Shown here: positions 39,312 to 49,596 of the stretch, piece by piece
How positions within the stretch are numbered: position 1 is the first letter of the stretch
How the letters are laid out: every line of letters begins with the position of its first letter
NCBI GenBank assembly: GCA_027365475.1
Contig: DAHXNI010000079.1
Span: forward strand, 1-64,000
Direction: 5' to 3'
Length of the DNA stretch: 64,000 nucleotides
Origin: Pseudomonadota bacterium
GTDB taxonomy: Bacteria > Pseudomonadota > Gammaproteobacteria > JAKAQQ01
Translations under genes and position numbers: made by a program
Notes under the pieces: model-generated
Seen by the model: the letters and a program-made list of their open reading frames with translations, nothing else
Databases searched by the model: none
Told to the model about the DNA's origin: nothing

Positions 39312-41794
39312 CCCCGGGCTTAACTTGGCGGAGTGTACTCCGCGCCCGCCACGTGCCGTTCCTCGTTGCGATGATTCTTGCGACGGCTGCGCTCATCACG
39401 GTATCTCTGCTCGACGGCCGGCTTCACGCGAGCCTCACCCGTCATGCGGCCGCGGCATTCGGAGCGGATCTCGTTCTGACACGGACGGAACCTTTTCCTC
39501 TACGGTTTCTCAAAGCGATCCGGACACCCGGCATCACTGAAACACGCCTGGTGCGATTCCCAACCGTCGTGGGCTCGGGAGGAGAAACGCATCTCACAGA
39601 ACTCAACGCTGTGGGCATCCACTACCCACTCCTCGGCCGGGTACACCTCAAACGCCAGCGCGGGGGAGCATCCCAAATCCTCACACGGGGGCCCCAAGCC
39701 GGAAAGGTCTGGATCACGCCCGAGCTCCTCGCGGCGCTGGGCGCACGGGTAGGTGGGGAACTCGAGGTCGGTTATGCGAAGCTTGTGATCTCGGGACTCC
39801 TCGCGCGTGCTCCGGCGGTCACATCCGCTTTCGCGCTCTTTGCGCCGCCTATTCTGATCAACCGGCAAATGCTGGTCGAGACTCGTCTCGTCGGAACCCA
39901 AAGCCGCATCGAGTATGAGCTGCTCGTGCGCGGATCGGCCGACGCTGTCCGGATGTTTAGTGCCCGGGTGCGCCGCCAGGGTCGCGGGCTCGCAATTAAT
40001 GTGATCACTCCGCGCAAACAGGCGGCCCAGATCCATAGAGCCCTGAGCCGCACCGAACACTTCCTGGGTCTTGCGATCACAGGCACACTTTTTCTCGCCT
40101 TTCTCACGCTATTGCTGAGCGCCCGCGATGCGGCGCGCCTGGAGCGCTCCGAAGTGGCCCTGCTCCGTGTTTTTGGATTGAAACGCGGCGCCCTCCTGCG
40201 TCACCTCATGCTGGAGCGTGCAATCCAGGTGGGGATTGGAACGGTTCTCGGTGGGGCTTTGGGATTCGGGTGCTACCGGCTCGTGTTGAACGGGGTTGCA
40301 CCCGCCCTGGCAGGGTCCGACCAAGGATTTTTCCTGCTCCCCACATTCGTCACCACCCTGGTCGCAACAGCGTTCCTCTCCTATGCAAGTGCACTGCCAG
40401 CCTGGTTCTGGCTCTTCCGGATTTCTCCCGCAGAAGCACTCCGGAGCGAGCCACCGCGGGAAGGTTGGGGAGCGGGGCAGGCGACCGCCAGTGTGATGGT
40501 TCTGATCGTGTCTTACGGGTTCTGGTATGCCCTGGGAGGCGGAGGCAGTCTCCGCTATCTCGCGATCAGTCTCTCGCTCATCCTCACCGTCTCCGCACTC
40601 GCCTTCCTGTCCCTCCGGCTGCTCGGACGCTCCCTCTCGCGGATGCATGCCGAACTCGGATGGGTGCTCTCGAGTCTCAATCGGCGACCGGCATTCGTGG
40701 CATTGTCGCTCGCCTCTCTCACGCTCATCATTTTTGTGCTCGTATTCCTTGAGACGGCAAGAACCAGTCTTTATGCGGGATACGGACAGATGTTCGGGCC
40801 GGCGACCCCGAACTGGTTCGTTATCGGCATCGAACCGGGCGAACGGACCCGCCTGAAGCAGCTGCTCCAGCGTCATCAGATCAAGGCCCGGCCGTTTGCA
40901 CCCCTCTATGTGGCCCGTCTCATCGCGCTGAATGGCCATCGGCTCCGAGCCCGAGAGACCCACAATCCGGGCCGTCGATTCTGGATCCGGCATGATCAGA
41001 GCCTGAGCGCGAGTGCAACCCTCCCGGCGGGCGACCGGATCGTCGCGGGACATTTCTGGCCCGATGGGACACACGATCACGACGCATCCCTGGTCCGCGG
41101 TTTTGCCCATAGGATGGATGTCCACCTGGGTGACCGGCTTGAATACCAAGTCGCCGGAACCCGGTTTTCGACGCGTATAACGAGTCTCAGAACGGTCCGC
41201 TGGGATCACATGACACCGAACTTCTTCGTTCTGCTTTCTCCCGCCTCAGTCCGGGGCCTGCCGCACAGTTACCTGACTGCGGTACGAGCACCGGAGACGG
41301 CACGCACGTTTCTCTCGCGTCTCCCATCCCGTTTCCCTGGGGTCACGGTCATCGACATCCGTCTCCTCATCCGCGAGTTACGACATCTCTTGACCCGGGC
41401 CGCGCAAGCGATATCCGTCCTCATGCTCTCGACTCTGGCTGCGGCCTTGCTCCTCGCCTATCTCGTCGTCGCCCTGACGCGTGAAGAACGCACACGCGAA
41501 ATCACCCTGTTCCGAACGCTCGGTGTACGCATCACGAAAATCATGGTCTGGCTCGCGATCGAATACGGGCTGCTCGGCCTCCTAGCGGGCGCTCTCGGGG
41601 CGCTCGCCGCAGGCGTGGTCGGGTGGCTTGATGCCCGCACACTGCTCGACGTGCGATTTCAGCCGGATTGGCCGGTGCTTCTCGCAGCCCCGTGGGTCAC
41701 CGCCGCCTGTACGCTTGGGCTTGGCTTTCTGGCCCTGGCGCCCACCCTGTCTGCAAGCCGAACCCGCTTTTGGCAGGCGCTCAATTCCCGCTAA
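39308..41794 (+). CDS. ABC transporter permease (YbbP/FtsX family)
   Basis: 828 aa, FtsX-like permease blocks, stop/start overlap with the ATPase gene. Confidence 0.9.
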   Translation: MTPGLTWRSVLRARHVPFLVAMILATAALITVSLLDGRLHASLTRHAAAAFGADLVLTRTEPFPLRFLKAIRTPGITETRLVRFPTVVGSGGETHLTELNAVGIHYPLLGRVHLKRQRGGASQILTRGPQAGKVWITPELLAALGARVGGELEVGYAKLVISGLLARAPAVTSAFALFAPPILINRQMLVETRLVGTQSRIEYELLVRGSADAVRMFSARVRRQGRGLAINVITPRKQAAQIHRALSRTEHFLGLAITGTLFLAFLTLLLSARDAARLERSEVALLRVFGLKRGALLRHLMLERAIQVGIGTVLGGALGFGCYRLVLNGVAPALAGSDQGFFLLPTFVTTLVATAFLSYASALPAWFWLFRISPAEALRSEPPREGWGAGQATASVMVLIVSYGFWYALGGGGSLRYLAISLSLILTVSALAFLSLRLLGRSLSRMHAELGWVLSSLNRRPAFVALSLASLTLIIFVLVFLETARTSLYAGYGQMFGPATPNWFVIGIEPGERTRLKQLLQRHQIKARPFAPLYVARLIALNGHRLRARETHNPGRRFWIRHDQSLSASATLPAGDRIVAGHFWPDGTHDHDASLVRGFAHRMDVHLGDRLEYQVAGTRFSTRITSLRTVRWDHMTPNFFVLLSPASVRGLPHSYLTAVRAPETARTFLSRLPSRFPGVTVIDIRLLIRELRHLLTRAAQAISVLMLSTLAAALLLAYLVVALTREERTREITLFRTLGVRITKIMVWLAIEYGLLGLLAGALGALAAGVVGWLDARTLLDVRFQPDWPVLLAAPWVTAACTLGLGFLALAPTLSASRTRFWQALNSR

Positions 41795-41848
41795 CAGTTC
41801 CGCTCGCAGCAGCCCCCGCGGGGGATTACCCCGCAGGGAGATGCCCCG

Positions 41849-42478
41849 TCAAGGTCTCGGAAAGTAGTAGTTGACTCCGACCGTAAACTGATCGCCGTAG
41901 CTGTTGGTTCCGATGCTGACGCTCGCGACCCCGCTCAGATGGGGCATAAAGTAGTACTGAACCGCTCCGGTGACCGTCTCGTAGGAAGAGTGGCATCCCG
42001 TGCAGCCGCTATAGGTATCGATACCCACGAGACCATCGATCTCAAGCTTGCGCACCATCGGATGCCAGCGAACACCCCCTGCCAGACCGAATCCATTGGC
42101 ACTCGCAGACGCCCCTCCGCACCCGGGCAGCCCGCAGCCAACATCGAATTGCGAGTGGAGAAACAAGGCCTCGGCCACGAGATCGATTGGTTGACGGGTT
42201 TTGAGTGCAGTATGAAACCCGACACCCAGATCCAGATCGTTGCCGTTGACGCCCTGCCCATAACTCAGATACTGGTACCCGGCTACCGCATTGAAATGTG
42301 GATTGAAGTTGTAGGACCCATCGAAGTAGGGCCCTGTGCCACTCGAACCCCCCGAAGGCGTATAGGACACGAAACCTCCCCCGACATACGTATAGTCAAA
42401 CCCTTTGGCCGAGAGGGTTCCGCCCACTCCCACGGCCACCAGCGTCCCGATCATTAGGATCCGTTTCAGATTCTTCAT
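41849..42478 (-). CDS. Outer-membrane beta-barrel protein
   Basis: Signal peptide 'MKNLKRILMIGTLVAVGVGGTLSAKG', alternating beta strands, terminal 'FTVGVNYYFPRP'. Confidence 0.75.
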   Translation of the reverse strand: MKNLKRILMIGTLVAVGVGGTLSAKGFDYTYVGGGFVSYTPSGGSSGTGPYFDGSYNFNPHFNAVAGYQYLSYGQGVNGNDLDLGVGFHTALKTRQPIDLVAEALFLHSQFDVGCGLPGCGGASASANGFGLAGGVRWHPMVRKLEIDGLVGIDTYSGCTGCHSSYETVTGAVQYYFMPHLSGVASVSIGTNSYGDQFTVGVNYYFPRP

Positions 42479-42629
42479 TGCTGTTTCTCCGCTACAAACT
42501 TTTGCATGAAAGTTGGATATCAAACACCCCGGGGAAACCGCAAGCACGGATTCCACAGGATGCCGGACGTCATCATAGCGAATTTGCATCTCTATTGCGG
42601 AGGGGTTCCCGTATCAGCTTCCCATTTCC

Positions 42630-43856
42630 TCAACGAGATGGTCGACCGCCCGGGGTGAGCCACGGAGCGGGATCGATCGGTTCCGCGCCGCGGCGGATCT
42701 GGAAATAGAGGTCCGGGCGGCGGCCCCGACCGGATCCGAGACGCCCGATCGGATCTCCCGCGTTAATCCAATCGCCGACCCGGTCGTAGAGCACCGTGTT
42801 GTGAGCATAGACCGTGTAGTAACCCCGTCCTTGCGCCACCACTGCAATCAACCCGAAGTTGGGAAGCCATCCGGAAAACACGACCTCGCCATGTGCGACC
42901 GCCCGGACACGGGCTTCTTTGTGAGAGCGAATCAGGAGGCCGTGACTGAGCAGACGACCGCCCGCTTCTGGAGAACCGAAGCCGCGCACGATCGTTCCCT
43001 GGACCGGCCAGGGCAGATGCCCGCGCAGGCGTGGGAATGGCGCCTCGGCCAACTGGTTGGCAGGCGTGGGCATTCCACGCGGGGCCGCACGAAGACGCGA
43101 CCACATGGCCTCAAGTTCCCGGTAGCGCATTCGGAGCGCATCCAACCGGGTGTATCCGTGCTTCATGCGCGCTGAAAGAGCAGCAAGCAATGCGAGCCGC
43201 CGAGCCCGATCGGCTTCGAGCTCGAGGTCCGTTCGCATCCGGACTGCCTCAAGAGCCCGCAACCGCCCAACCGTCTGCTGCAATCGACTCCGGGCCAAGG
43301 CGAGATTCTGCGCAAGCGCATCAAGGGACCTCAGTCGGGACGCAGTGGCCCTGTTAACGAGTCTCCACTCACCGAGCAGGCGGGAGAGTCGACTCACCGA
43401 TCCTCCCCCGAGCAGGAACCGCAAACGGGCCTCCCGTCCCAGGATGAACCGCGTCTGGATCAGCCGGACCAGAGCCTCCCGTTCATGCGCAAGCTGGCGT
43501 TCGATGCGATCCTCGCGCTGTGACAGGAGGCGATCCCGTCTGACAAGTCCCACCCTCTGCCGCCTGAGCGTGCGCAGCTTATCCCGGCTCTCCGCGAGTG
43601 CGTGCGTGGTTCGATCAAGTGCCCGCAGCACACGAACATGACGGGCACGCTCCAAAGCCAATCGGTTCTCGGTTTCCCGGAGTCTCATCCGGATCCGGGA
43701 TCCGTGAACCTCCGGCACATCCGCACGCCCGCGATCCACCGGCCACAAAAGAGCGATGGCGAGAAGAAGCACCCACCCGAGCGAAACTTTCACCACGCGC
43801 CTCCTGTCTACCCGATCAGCCGTTTCGGCGGGCAGAACCCCAGGGCCATCCGGCAA
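42630..43856 (-). CDS. EnvC-like murein hydrolase activator (degenerate LytM/M23 domain)
   Basis: Coiled-coil region then 'LPWPVQGTIVRGFGSPEAGGRLLSHGLLIRSHKEARVRAVAHGEVVFSGWLPNFGLIAVVAQGRGYYTVYAHN'; the M23 HxH is replaced (LYFQIR). Confidence 0.85.
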   Translation of the reverse strand: MPDGPGVLPAETADRVDRRRVVKVSLGWVLLLAIALLWPVDRGRADVPEVHGSRIRMRLRETENRLALERARHVRVLRALDRTTHALAESRDKLRTLRRQRVGLVRRDRLLSQREDRIERQLAHEREALVRLIQTRFILGREARLRFLLGGGSVSRLSRLLGEWRLVNRATASRLRSLDALAQNLALARSRLQQTVGRLRALEAVRMRTDLELEADRARRLALLAALSARMKHGYTRLDALRMRYRELEAMWSRLRAAPRGMPTPANQLAEAPFPRLRGHLPWPVQGTIVRGFGSPEAGGRLLSHGLLIRSHKEARVRAVAHGEVVFSGWLPNFGLIAVVAQGRGYYTVYAHNTVLYDRVGDWINAGDPIGRLGSGRGRRPDLYFQIRRGAEPIDPAPWLTPGGRPSR

Positions 43857-44015
43857 TCGATCTCAATTATCCACGGAAAGGCTCACGCGATTGCAAGGGA
43901 TCCGGTCACTTCGGGGTTGCTGTTCATACAGCCCGGCGTCGCTCCAGGGCACACAGAATGCATGCGCACACCCGGGAGCGGTCTATAATTGGCCAATTGA
44001 ACTCCGGATCGGATT

Positions 44016-44456
44016 GTGCTGAACCGCCTGCCCATCTTTGCTTCAAACCACTATCTTCTGGTTGCAGCGTTCGTGTTCATCCTGGTACTCATCGTCGCCG
44101 ATGAAGTGGAACGCAGAACCCGGCGTTATCGGGAGATCGGCGCTCAGGAAGCCACCCAGCTGATCAACCGGGGCGCGAGTCTTTTGGACCTCCGCGACCG
44201 CAAGACGTTCGATGAGGGCCATATCGCGAACGCCGTCCGGATCAATGCCGACGACCTTCGGGAACGAATCCCTGCGCTCGCGAAATCGAATCCTCCCGCG
44301 ATTATCCTCTGTTGCCAGAATGGAGAGCAATCCAAGCGGAGCGCAAAACAGGCCGCGGGCCTTTCTTCAACCCCGGTGGCCGTTCTCAAAAACGGCATCA
44401 CGCAATGGAAGCAGGAAAACTTCCCCTTGGTCCAGAAAAGCCGGGGACAGACGTGA
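44016..44456 (+). CDS. Membrane-anchored rhodanese-like protein
   Basis: 'GASLLDLRDRKTFDEGHIANAVRI...IILCCQNGEQSKRSA'; GTG start. Confidence 0.88.
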   Translation: MLNRLPIFASNHYLLVAAFVFILVLIVADEVERRTRRYREIGAQEATQLINRGASLLDLRDRKTFDEGHIANAVRINADDLRERIPALAKSNPPAIILCCQNGEQSKRSAKQAAGLSSTPVAVLKNGITQWKQENFPLVQKSRGQT

Positions 44457-44752
44457 GCGCCACAATTATCGTCTACACCACACCCCATTGCGGGTACTGC
44501 CGCATGGCGAAACAACTTTTAACCAGCCGTGGCTGGACCTTTCGCGAGGTGGACGTCGCAGACGATCCCGCCGCTCGCGCAACACTGGTCGCGACTACCG
44601 GTCGCAAAACCGTTCCCCAGATCTTCATCGGCCATCAGCCGATCGGGGGTTTCGAGGAACTCAAGGCCCTAGATGATTCGGGTGCGCTCGCCCGGCTGGT
44701 AGCGCAAACCCGAGACCCCCAACCCGACTCCGGGAGTACGCGCCATGAATGA
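44453..44752 (+). CDS. grxC: Glutaredoxin 3
   Basis: 'IIVYTTPHCGYCRMAKQLLTSRGWTFREVDV', 'TGRKTVPQIFIGHQPIGGFEEL'; GTG start overlapping the upstream stop. Confidence 0.93.
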   Translation: MSATIIVYTTPHCGYCRMAKQLLTSRGWTFREVDVADDPAARATLVATTGRKTVPQIFIGHQPIGGFEELKALDDSGALARLVAQTRDPQPDSGSTRHE

Positions 44753-45242
44753 GACCCCCACGCCTGTAGCAAGTCCGGAACCCGCTGAGCCACCGGAACG
44801 CCAGTTCTCGATCGAAGCCATCTACCTCAAGGACTGCTCCTTCGAATCGCCGCTCGCGCCTGCCATTTTGGGCACGCCCAATCTCGCGCCCGAAATTAAG
44901 GTAAACCTGCAAACGGCCATCAACGGGATCCGCGACAATCCTCATTTGCATGAGGTGGTGCTCACGGTGACACTGGAGGCCCGCTGGCAGGATCGGGTCA
45001 CTTTTCTGGCCGAGATTCATCAGGCCGCGCTGCTTCTCCTGCGCGGGTTCACGGACGAGGAAAAAGGACCCCTGTTGGGGGCCTATGCACCCGGGCTACT
45101 CTACCCTTACGCACGGGAACTTTTGGCGAGCCTGGTCAACCGGGGAGGCTTTCCGTCAGTGCTTCTGCAACCCGTCAACTTCGAAGCGATCTATCAACAG
45201 CACCTCATGCAGGCAACCCAGGCCAGCCCGGGACACGCCTGA
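44745..45242 (+). CDS. secB: Protein-export chaperone SecB
   Basis: 'FSIEAIYLKDCSFESPLAP', 'LYPYARELLASLVNRGGFPSVLLQPVNFEAIY'. Confidence 0.96.
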   Translation: MNETPTPVASPEPAEPPERQFSIEAIYLKDCSFESPLAPAILGTPNLAPEIKVNLQTAINGIRDNPHLHEVVLTVTLEARWQDRVTFLAEIHQAALLLLRGFTDEEKGPLLGAYAPGLLYPYARELLASLVNRGGFPSVLLQPVNFEAIYQQHLMQATQASPGHA

Positions 45243-45250
45243 GCGGACTT

Positions 45251-46285
45251 GTGAAAACGAGCGCCCCCTATGCGGTTCTCGGCGCCGGGTCCTGGGGAAC
45301 GGCACTGGCGCTCCAGCTAATCCGGAATCACCGGACCGTTCGTCTTTGGGGCCGCGATTCACAGGCACTTGCTGAACTCGATGCGCACCGGGAAAACAAA
45401 CGCTATCTGCCCGGTTTCTCATTGCCCGGAGCGCTTGCGCTCACAGGCGATCTCGCCTCTGCGCTCGCAGGCGCAGCGGGTGTGATCCTGGCGGTCCCTG
45501 CCGAGGCACTGCGCAGCACGCTCGAAGCGGCCACCCGGAAGGGTCTCGGTCGTCTGCCCATCCTGATTGCCACCAAGGGGATGGAGTCTGCAACCGCTCT
45601 CCTTCCCCATGAAGTTGCCCGCGCCGTAAGACCGACGGGTTCCCTGGCGTTGCTATCCGGTCCGAGTTTCGCACGGGAGGTGGCGCAGGGGCTTCCGACC
45701 GCCGTCACGATCGCCTCCGAGGAGACCGAGACTGCGCATCAGTTTGCAGATGCCTTCCATGGATCTTCGTTCCGGACCTACCTCGGAGTGGATCTGACCG
45801 GAGTCGCACTGGGCGGGGCTGTCAAAAACGTCATCGCGATCGGGGCTGGATTGTCCGATGGCCTTGGTATGGGTGCCAATGCCCGCGCCGCCCTGATCAC
45901 GCGCGGGTTGGCGGAACTCGTGCGTCTCGGACTGCACGAAGGTGCGCGCCTTGAGACCTTCATGGGCCTGTCCGGGGTAGGGGATCTCATACTCACCGCC
46001 ACGGATGATCAATCGCGCAACCATCGCTTGGGGCGGCTTTTGGCTGAAGGAGTGCCAATCGAAGCAGCGCAGAGCCGGATCGGTCAAGTGACCGAAGGGA
46101 TGCGGACACTCCCCGCTCTTCAAAAACGCAGACGGGGAGCCCAGGTCGAGATGCCTATCACCGATGCGCTCGATGCGATTCTCAACCAGGGAGCGGATCC
46201 GCGCCAATCCCTCGAGGGTCTGCTCGAGCGGAGCCGGACCGCTGAGTTTTCGGGAGCGGACCGGATAAACCGATGTCCGCCCTGA
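45251..46285 (+). CDS. gpsA: Glycerol-3-phosphate dehydrogenase [NAD(P)+]
   Basis: 'AVLGAGSWGTALALQL', 'LLSGPSFAREVAQGLPTAVTIAS', 'GGAVKNVIAIGAGLSDGLGMGANARAALITRGLAE'. Confidence 0.96.
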   Translation: MKTSAPYAVLGAGSWGTALALQLIRNHRTVRLWGRDSQALAELDAHRENKRYLPGFSLPGALALTGDLASALAGAAGVILAVPAEALRSTLEAATRKGLGRLPILIATKGMESATALLPHEVARAVRPTGSLALLSGPSFAREVAQGLPTAVTIASEETETAHQFADAFHGSSFRTYLGVDLTGVALGGAVKNVIAIGAGLSDGLGMGANARAALITRGLAELVRLGLHEGARLETFMGLSGVGDLILTATDDQSRNHRLGRLLAEGVPIEAAQSRIGQVTEGMRTLPALQKRRRGAQVEMPITDALDAILNQGADPRQSLEGLLERSRTAEFSGADRINRCPP

Positions 46286-47265
46286 ACTCTGTCACGCCCA
46301 CACGTCCGGATCCCAGACTCGGATGCCGCCTGTGTGGGCTTGAACTGAACAGCCCGGTCGTTCTTTTGTCCGGTTGTGTCGGGTTCGGGGAAGAATATAC
46401 CCGGATTGAGGGTTTCTCCCTGGATCAGGTCGGGGCTGTCTTTCTCAAGGGAACAACGCTCCTGCCCAGGCTCGGTAATGCCCCGCATCGGCTTTGGGAA
46501 ACCGCATCCGGCTATCTCAACGCCATCGGCCTGCAAAACCCTGGGGTCGCAGTAGTGGTGGAGGAGATTCTGCCTCGCCTGGATTTCAGCGAGACACGCT
46601 ACATTGCGAATGTCTCGGGCTCGACCCTCGAGGAATACGCTGAAGTCACCCGGCGATTCGATGATTCCCGAATCGACGCGATCGAGGTCAATATCTCCTG
46701 CCCGAATGTCCGGGAGGGCGGTGTCCATTTTGGCAATGACCCGGATATGTCCGCACGGGTTGTCGAAGCCTGCCGGACACGCACCCAAAAGCCACTCATC
46801 GTGAAGCTCTCGCCCAACCAGACCGATATCCGGGCCAACGCCCGGCGCTGCATCGAAGCGGGTGCTGATGCGCTCGCGGTCATCAATACCGTGACCGGGA
46901 TGGCGATCGACCGCAAGCGCCGGGAGCCTCTGCCCTCCTACGGACAGGGCGGCCTGTCTGGGCCTGCGATCAAACCGATCGCTCTGCTCAAGGTAGCCGA
47001 AGTGGCTGAAGTCTCCCTGCCCCGGGGGATTCCGATCATCGGCCAGGGCGGAATCTCTTCCGCAGAAGATGCGATCGATTTTCTGCTCGCAGGCGCGAGT
47101 CTTGTGGGCCTCGGGACCGGGCTGTTTTACGACCCGCTTTTGCCAAGACACGTCAACCAGGGGCTCTCCGCCTATCTCAACGAAAATCATCTCCGCCTGG
47201 CTGAGGTCACAGGAGCCCTCTCGCGACCCATCCCAGCCTCCCGCAACCCCAATCTCGAAAGCTGA
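46273..47265 (+). CDS. Dihydroorotate dehydrogenase, class 1B-like (catalytic Cys)
   Basis: 'NSPVVLLSGCVGFGEEY', 'IEVNISCPNVREGGVHFGNDP', 'INTVTGMAIDRKRREPLPSYGQGGLSGPAIKPIAL'. Confidence 0.88.
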   Translation: MSALNSVTPTRPDPRLGCRLCGLELNSPVVLLSGCVGFGEEYTRIEGFSLDQVGAVFLKGTTLLPRLGNAPHRLWETASGYLNAIGLQNPGVAVVVEEILPRLDFSETRYIANVSGSTLEEYAEVTRRFDDSRIDAIEVNISCPNVREGGVHFGNDPDMSARVVEACRTRTQKPLIVKLSPNQTDIRANARRCIEAGADALAVINTVTGMAIDRKRREPLPSYGQGGLSGPAIKPIALLKVAEVAEVSLPRGIPIIGQGGISSAEDAIDFLLAGASLVGLGTGLFYDPLLPRHVNQGLSAYLNENHLRLAEVTGALSRPIPASRNPNLES

Positions 47266-47406
47266 TCCACTTCCGGTATAAAACCATTGATAAAAAGAAT
47301 ATTATTTACAAATGATGGACTTTGGCTTACGCTGGATCAAAATCCTGGGTATACCACTTCGAACCCCGGGTGACGGGGAATCCGGTGGCTAGAGGAAATA
47401 GGGTGC

Positions 47407-48330
47407 ATGTGGAAACTCGGTGAGAAATCGGGCGCCAAAACCGCTTTGACCGGCATCGTCCCCTTCGGGGAGACTCTGGCCTTGGCCAGAATCAGCCGCG
47501 ATCCCGGCCGCAAACCCTGCCTTGAGCGCTACGCCGAGGTCGCCGCGGATGCCCAGCCGGCCAAGCATCTCGAGAGTCTCATCCGCGAAGAGACGAGCGG
47601 CCGCGACCGGCTGAGTCTCGTCACGCCCTGGGAGGCCTATCGCATCCTGCTCGTCGACGCCCCGGATGTACCCGCCCACGAACTCCGGAGCGCCCTGCGC
47701 TGGAAGGTCAAGGACCTCATCGACTTCCACGTTGACGATGCCCTGATCGACGTCTTTGAACTGCCTGCCGAAACCCGCTCCGGGGAGGCACGTGCCAGCC
47801 TTTACTGTATTGCTGCCCGGACCGAAATCATCCGCGATCTCATCGAACGTGTGAGCGAAACCACCGCCAAAATCGCCGTGATCGACATTCCGGAAATGTG
47901 TGTCCGGAATCTGGCCGCGCTCGCGCCCGAGGATCGGGAAGGCCTTGTGAGCGTGCACCTTGAGGCCCAGCGCGGGCTGGTCGTGGTGACCCGTCAGCAC
48001 ACCCTCTACCTCGCGCGCCGGCTTGAGTTCGGAAGCGTGATGCTGGCCGCTGATCCCGCAACGGTGGAACAGTTGGCACTCGAGATCCAGCGTTCGATGG
48101 ATTACTGTGACCGCCATTTTCATCTGGCCATTCCCCGAACGATTCTGCTTTTACCATCCGACCAGACGGATACCCCGCTCGCGCAGGAGCTTGCCCGGCA
48201 CACGGGCCTCGAAGTCAGGCCCCTCGACCTCAACGATTGTCTGGAAGGCGGGCAGAAACTCGAATCTGCTGAACAGATCCGCGGGCTTTTAGCCATCGGG
48301 GCTGCCTTGAGGCTCGAACGGAATGCCTGA
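47407..48330 (+). CDS. mshI: MSHA biogenesis protein MshI (PilM-like)
   Basis: PilM-like actin fold features, first gene of the MSHA-type operon. Confidence 0.82.
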   Translation: MWKLGEKSGAKTALTGIVPFGETLALARISRDPGRKPCLERYAEVAADAQPAKHLESLIREETSGRDRLSLVTPWEAYRILLVDAPDVPAHELRSALRWKVKDLIDFHVDDALIDVFELPAETRSGEARASLYCIAARTEIIRDLIERVSETTAKIAVIDIPEMCVRNLAALAPEDREGLVSVHLEAQRGLVVVTRQHTLYLARRLEFGSVMLAADPATVEQLALEIQRSMDYCDRHFHLAIPRTILLLPSDQTDTPLAQELARHTGLEVRPLDLNDCLEGGQKLESAEQIRGLLAIGAALRLERNA

Positions 48331-48943
48331 CATGCAGCAGGAGATCAACCTCTATCAACCCCTGTTCCACAAACGGTCCATCCCGCTTTCCGGGAAGGCC
48401 ATCGCCCAGATGCTCCTCCTGCTTCTTTGCGGCATCGCGATCGTTTACGCCTATGAATGGACCGTGCTGGCATCTGCGGACTCGGGTCTGCGGCATCTGA
48501 ACCATGAACAGGCACATCTCACCGAACGTCTGGCAACGCTCACACGCGAGGTCCACGCCCATCGTAAAAGTCCGCTTTTGGAAGCGCGTCTCCGGCAACT
48601 CGGTCGGGCGCTTTTGGAGAAGGAGAATGCGCTCAAACTTCTAAACACCCGTCGCTATGGCAACCTCCGGGGATTTTCAGACGAAATCGAGGCGCTCTCC
48701 CGCGCGATTGTTCCCGGGCTCTGGTTCCAAGCCATCCGGATCCGCAAGGGTGGCCGGACTCTCACACTCAAGGGGCACGCGCTCAAGGGATCCGATGTCC
48801 CCCGCTTTCTTAAACAACTGTCTCGAACCGGAGTGTCCCTCTCCATTCATCGGCTCCTCATCCGGCAAGGGCCCAAAGGGAAGGGCTATCTCGATTTCAT
48901 GATCTCGACGGCAGCACAAGGCCGCAAGGTCCATCACCGATGA
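48323..48943 (+). CDS. PilN-like MSHA biogenesis protein
   Basis: 'QQEINLYQPLFHKRSIPLSG', one TM plus coiled coil. Confidence 0.78.
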   Translation: MPDMQQEINLYQPLFHKRSIPLSGKAIAQMLLLLLCGIAIVYAYEWTVLASADSGLRHLNHEQAHLTERLATLTREVHAHRKSPLLEARLRQLGRALLEKENALKLLNTRRYGNLRGFSDEIEALSRAIVPGLWFQAIRIRKGGRTLTLKGHALKGSDVPRFLKQLSRTGVSLSIHRLLIRQGPKGKGYLDFMISTAAQGRKVHHR

Positions 48944-49596
48944 TCCGCGAGAACTGGCTCAAGATTCTGCACCGCATCGACCAGATGAACATGCGGGAAC
49001 GCGTACTTTTGCTCATCACCCTGGCCGCTGTCATCTACTACCTTGGACAGAGTCTCTTTCTTGCACCTCTTAGCCAGACGCTCACCGCGAGAGAAAATGC
49101 CATCACTGCATCGGAATCCCACGTACGCGCACTAGGACAGGCCGCCCGCAAACTCGCCCGCGCGAACTTAGCGCACCCGAACCAGAACATGCGACGGGAG
49201 ATCGCCGAGATCCGCCTTAGGACCCAAACCGTCGACCGCGCGCTCGAACGTAAAACGACCGGGCTGGTCAATCCGGGCGCCATGCCGTCACTGCTCGAGG
49301 CGGTCCTGGCCGAACAGCACGGTCTCGTTCTCATCCGCGCGGAAAATCTTCCCCCCCGGCCTTTACTGAAGGATCCGCGCGCCGTCCGGAGCGGCATCAA
49401 CCTGTTCAGCCATCCCCTGATGATCGAGTTCACCGGCCGTTATGTATCCACGCTCAAGTATCTTCTTGCGCTCAACCGGCTACCCTGGCATTTTTACTGG
49501 GACCAGTTCGATCTCAAGGTGCTGCACTACCCCCAAAACCGGACGATCCTCATCGTTCATACCCTGAGCCTCAATCGTGCGCTCCTGCGTTCCTAA
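48940..49596 (+). CDS. mshJ: MSHA biogenesis protein MshJ-like (PilO-like)
   Basis: 'MNMRERVLLLITLAAVIYYLG', coiled coil, order in operon. Confidence 0.75.
   Translation: MIRENWLKILHRIDQMNMRERVLLLITLAAVIYYLGQSLFLAPLSQTLTARENAITASESHVRALGQAARKLARANLAHPNQNMRREIAEIRLRTQTVDRALERKTTGLVNPGAMPSLLEAVLAEQHGLVLIRAENLPPRPLLKDPRAVRSGINLFSHPLMIEFTGRYVSTLKYLLALNRLPWHFYWDQFDLKVLHYPQNRTILIVHTLSLNRALLRS

Noticed and set aside
41813-41824. CCCCCGCGGGGG palindrome as a terminator
   Set aside because: No loop-forming spacer and no T-tract; likely GC-rich chance palindrome.
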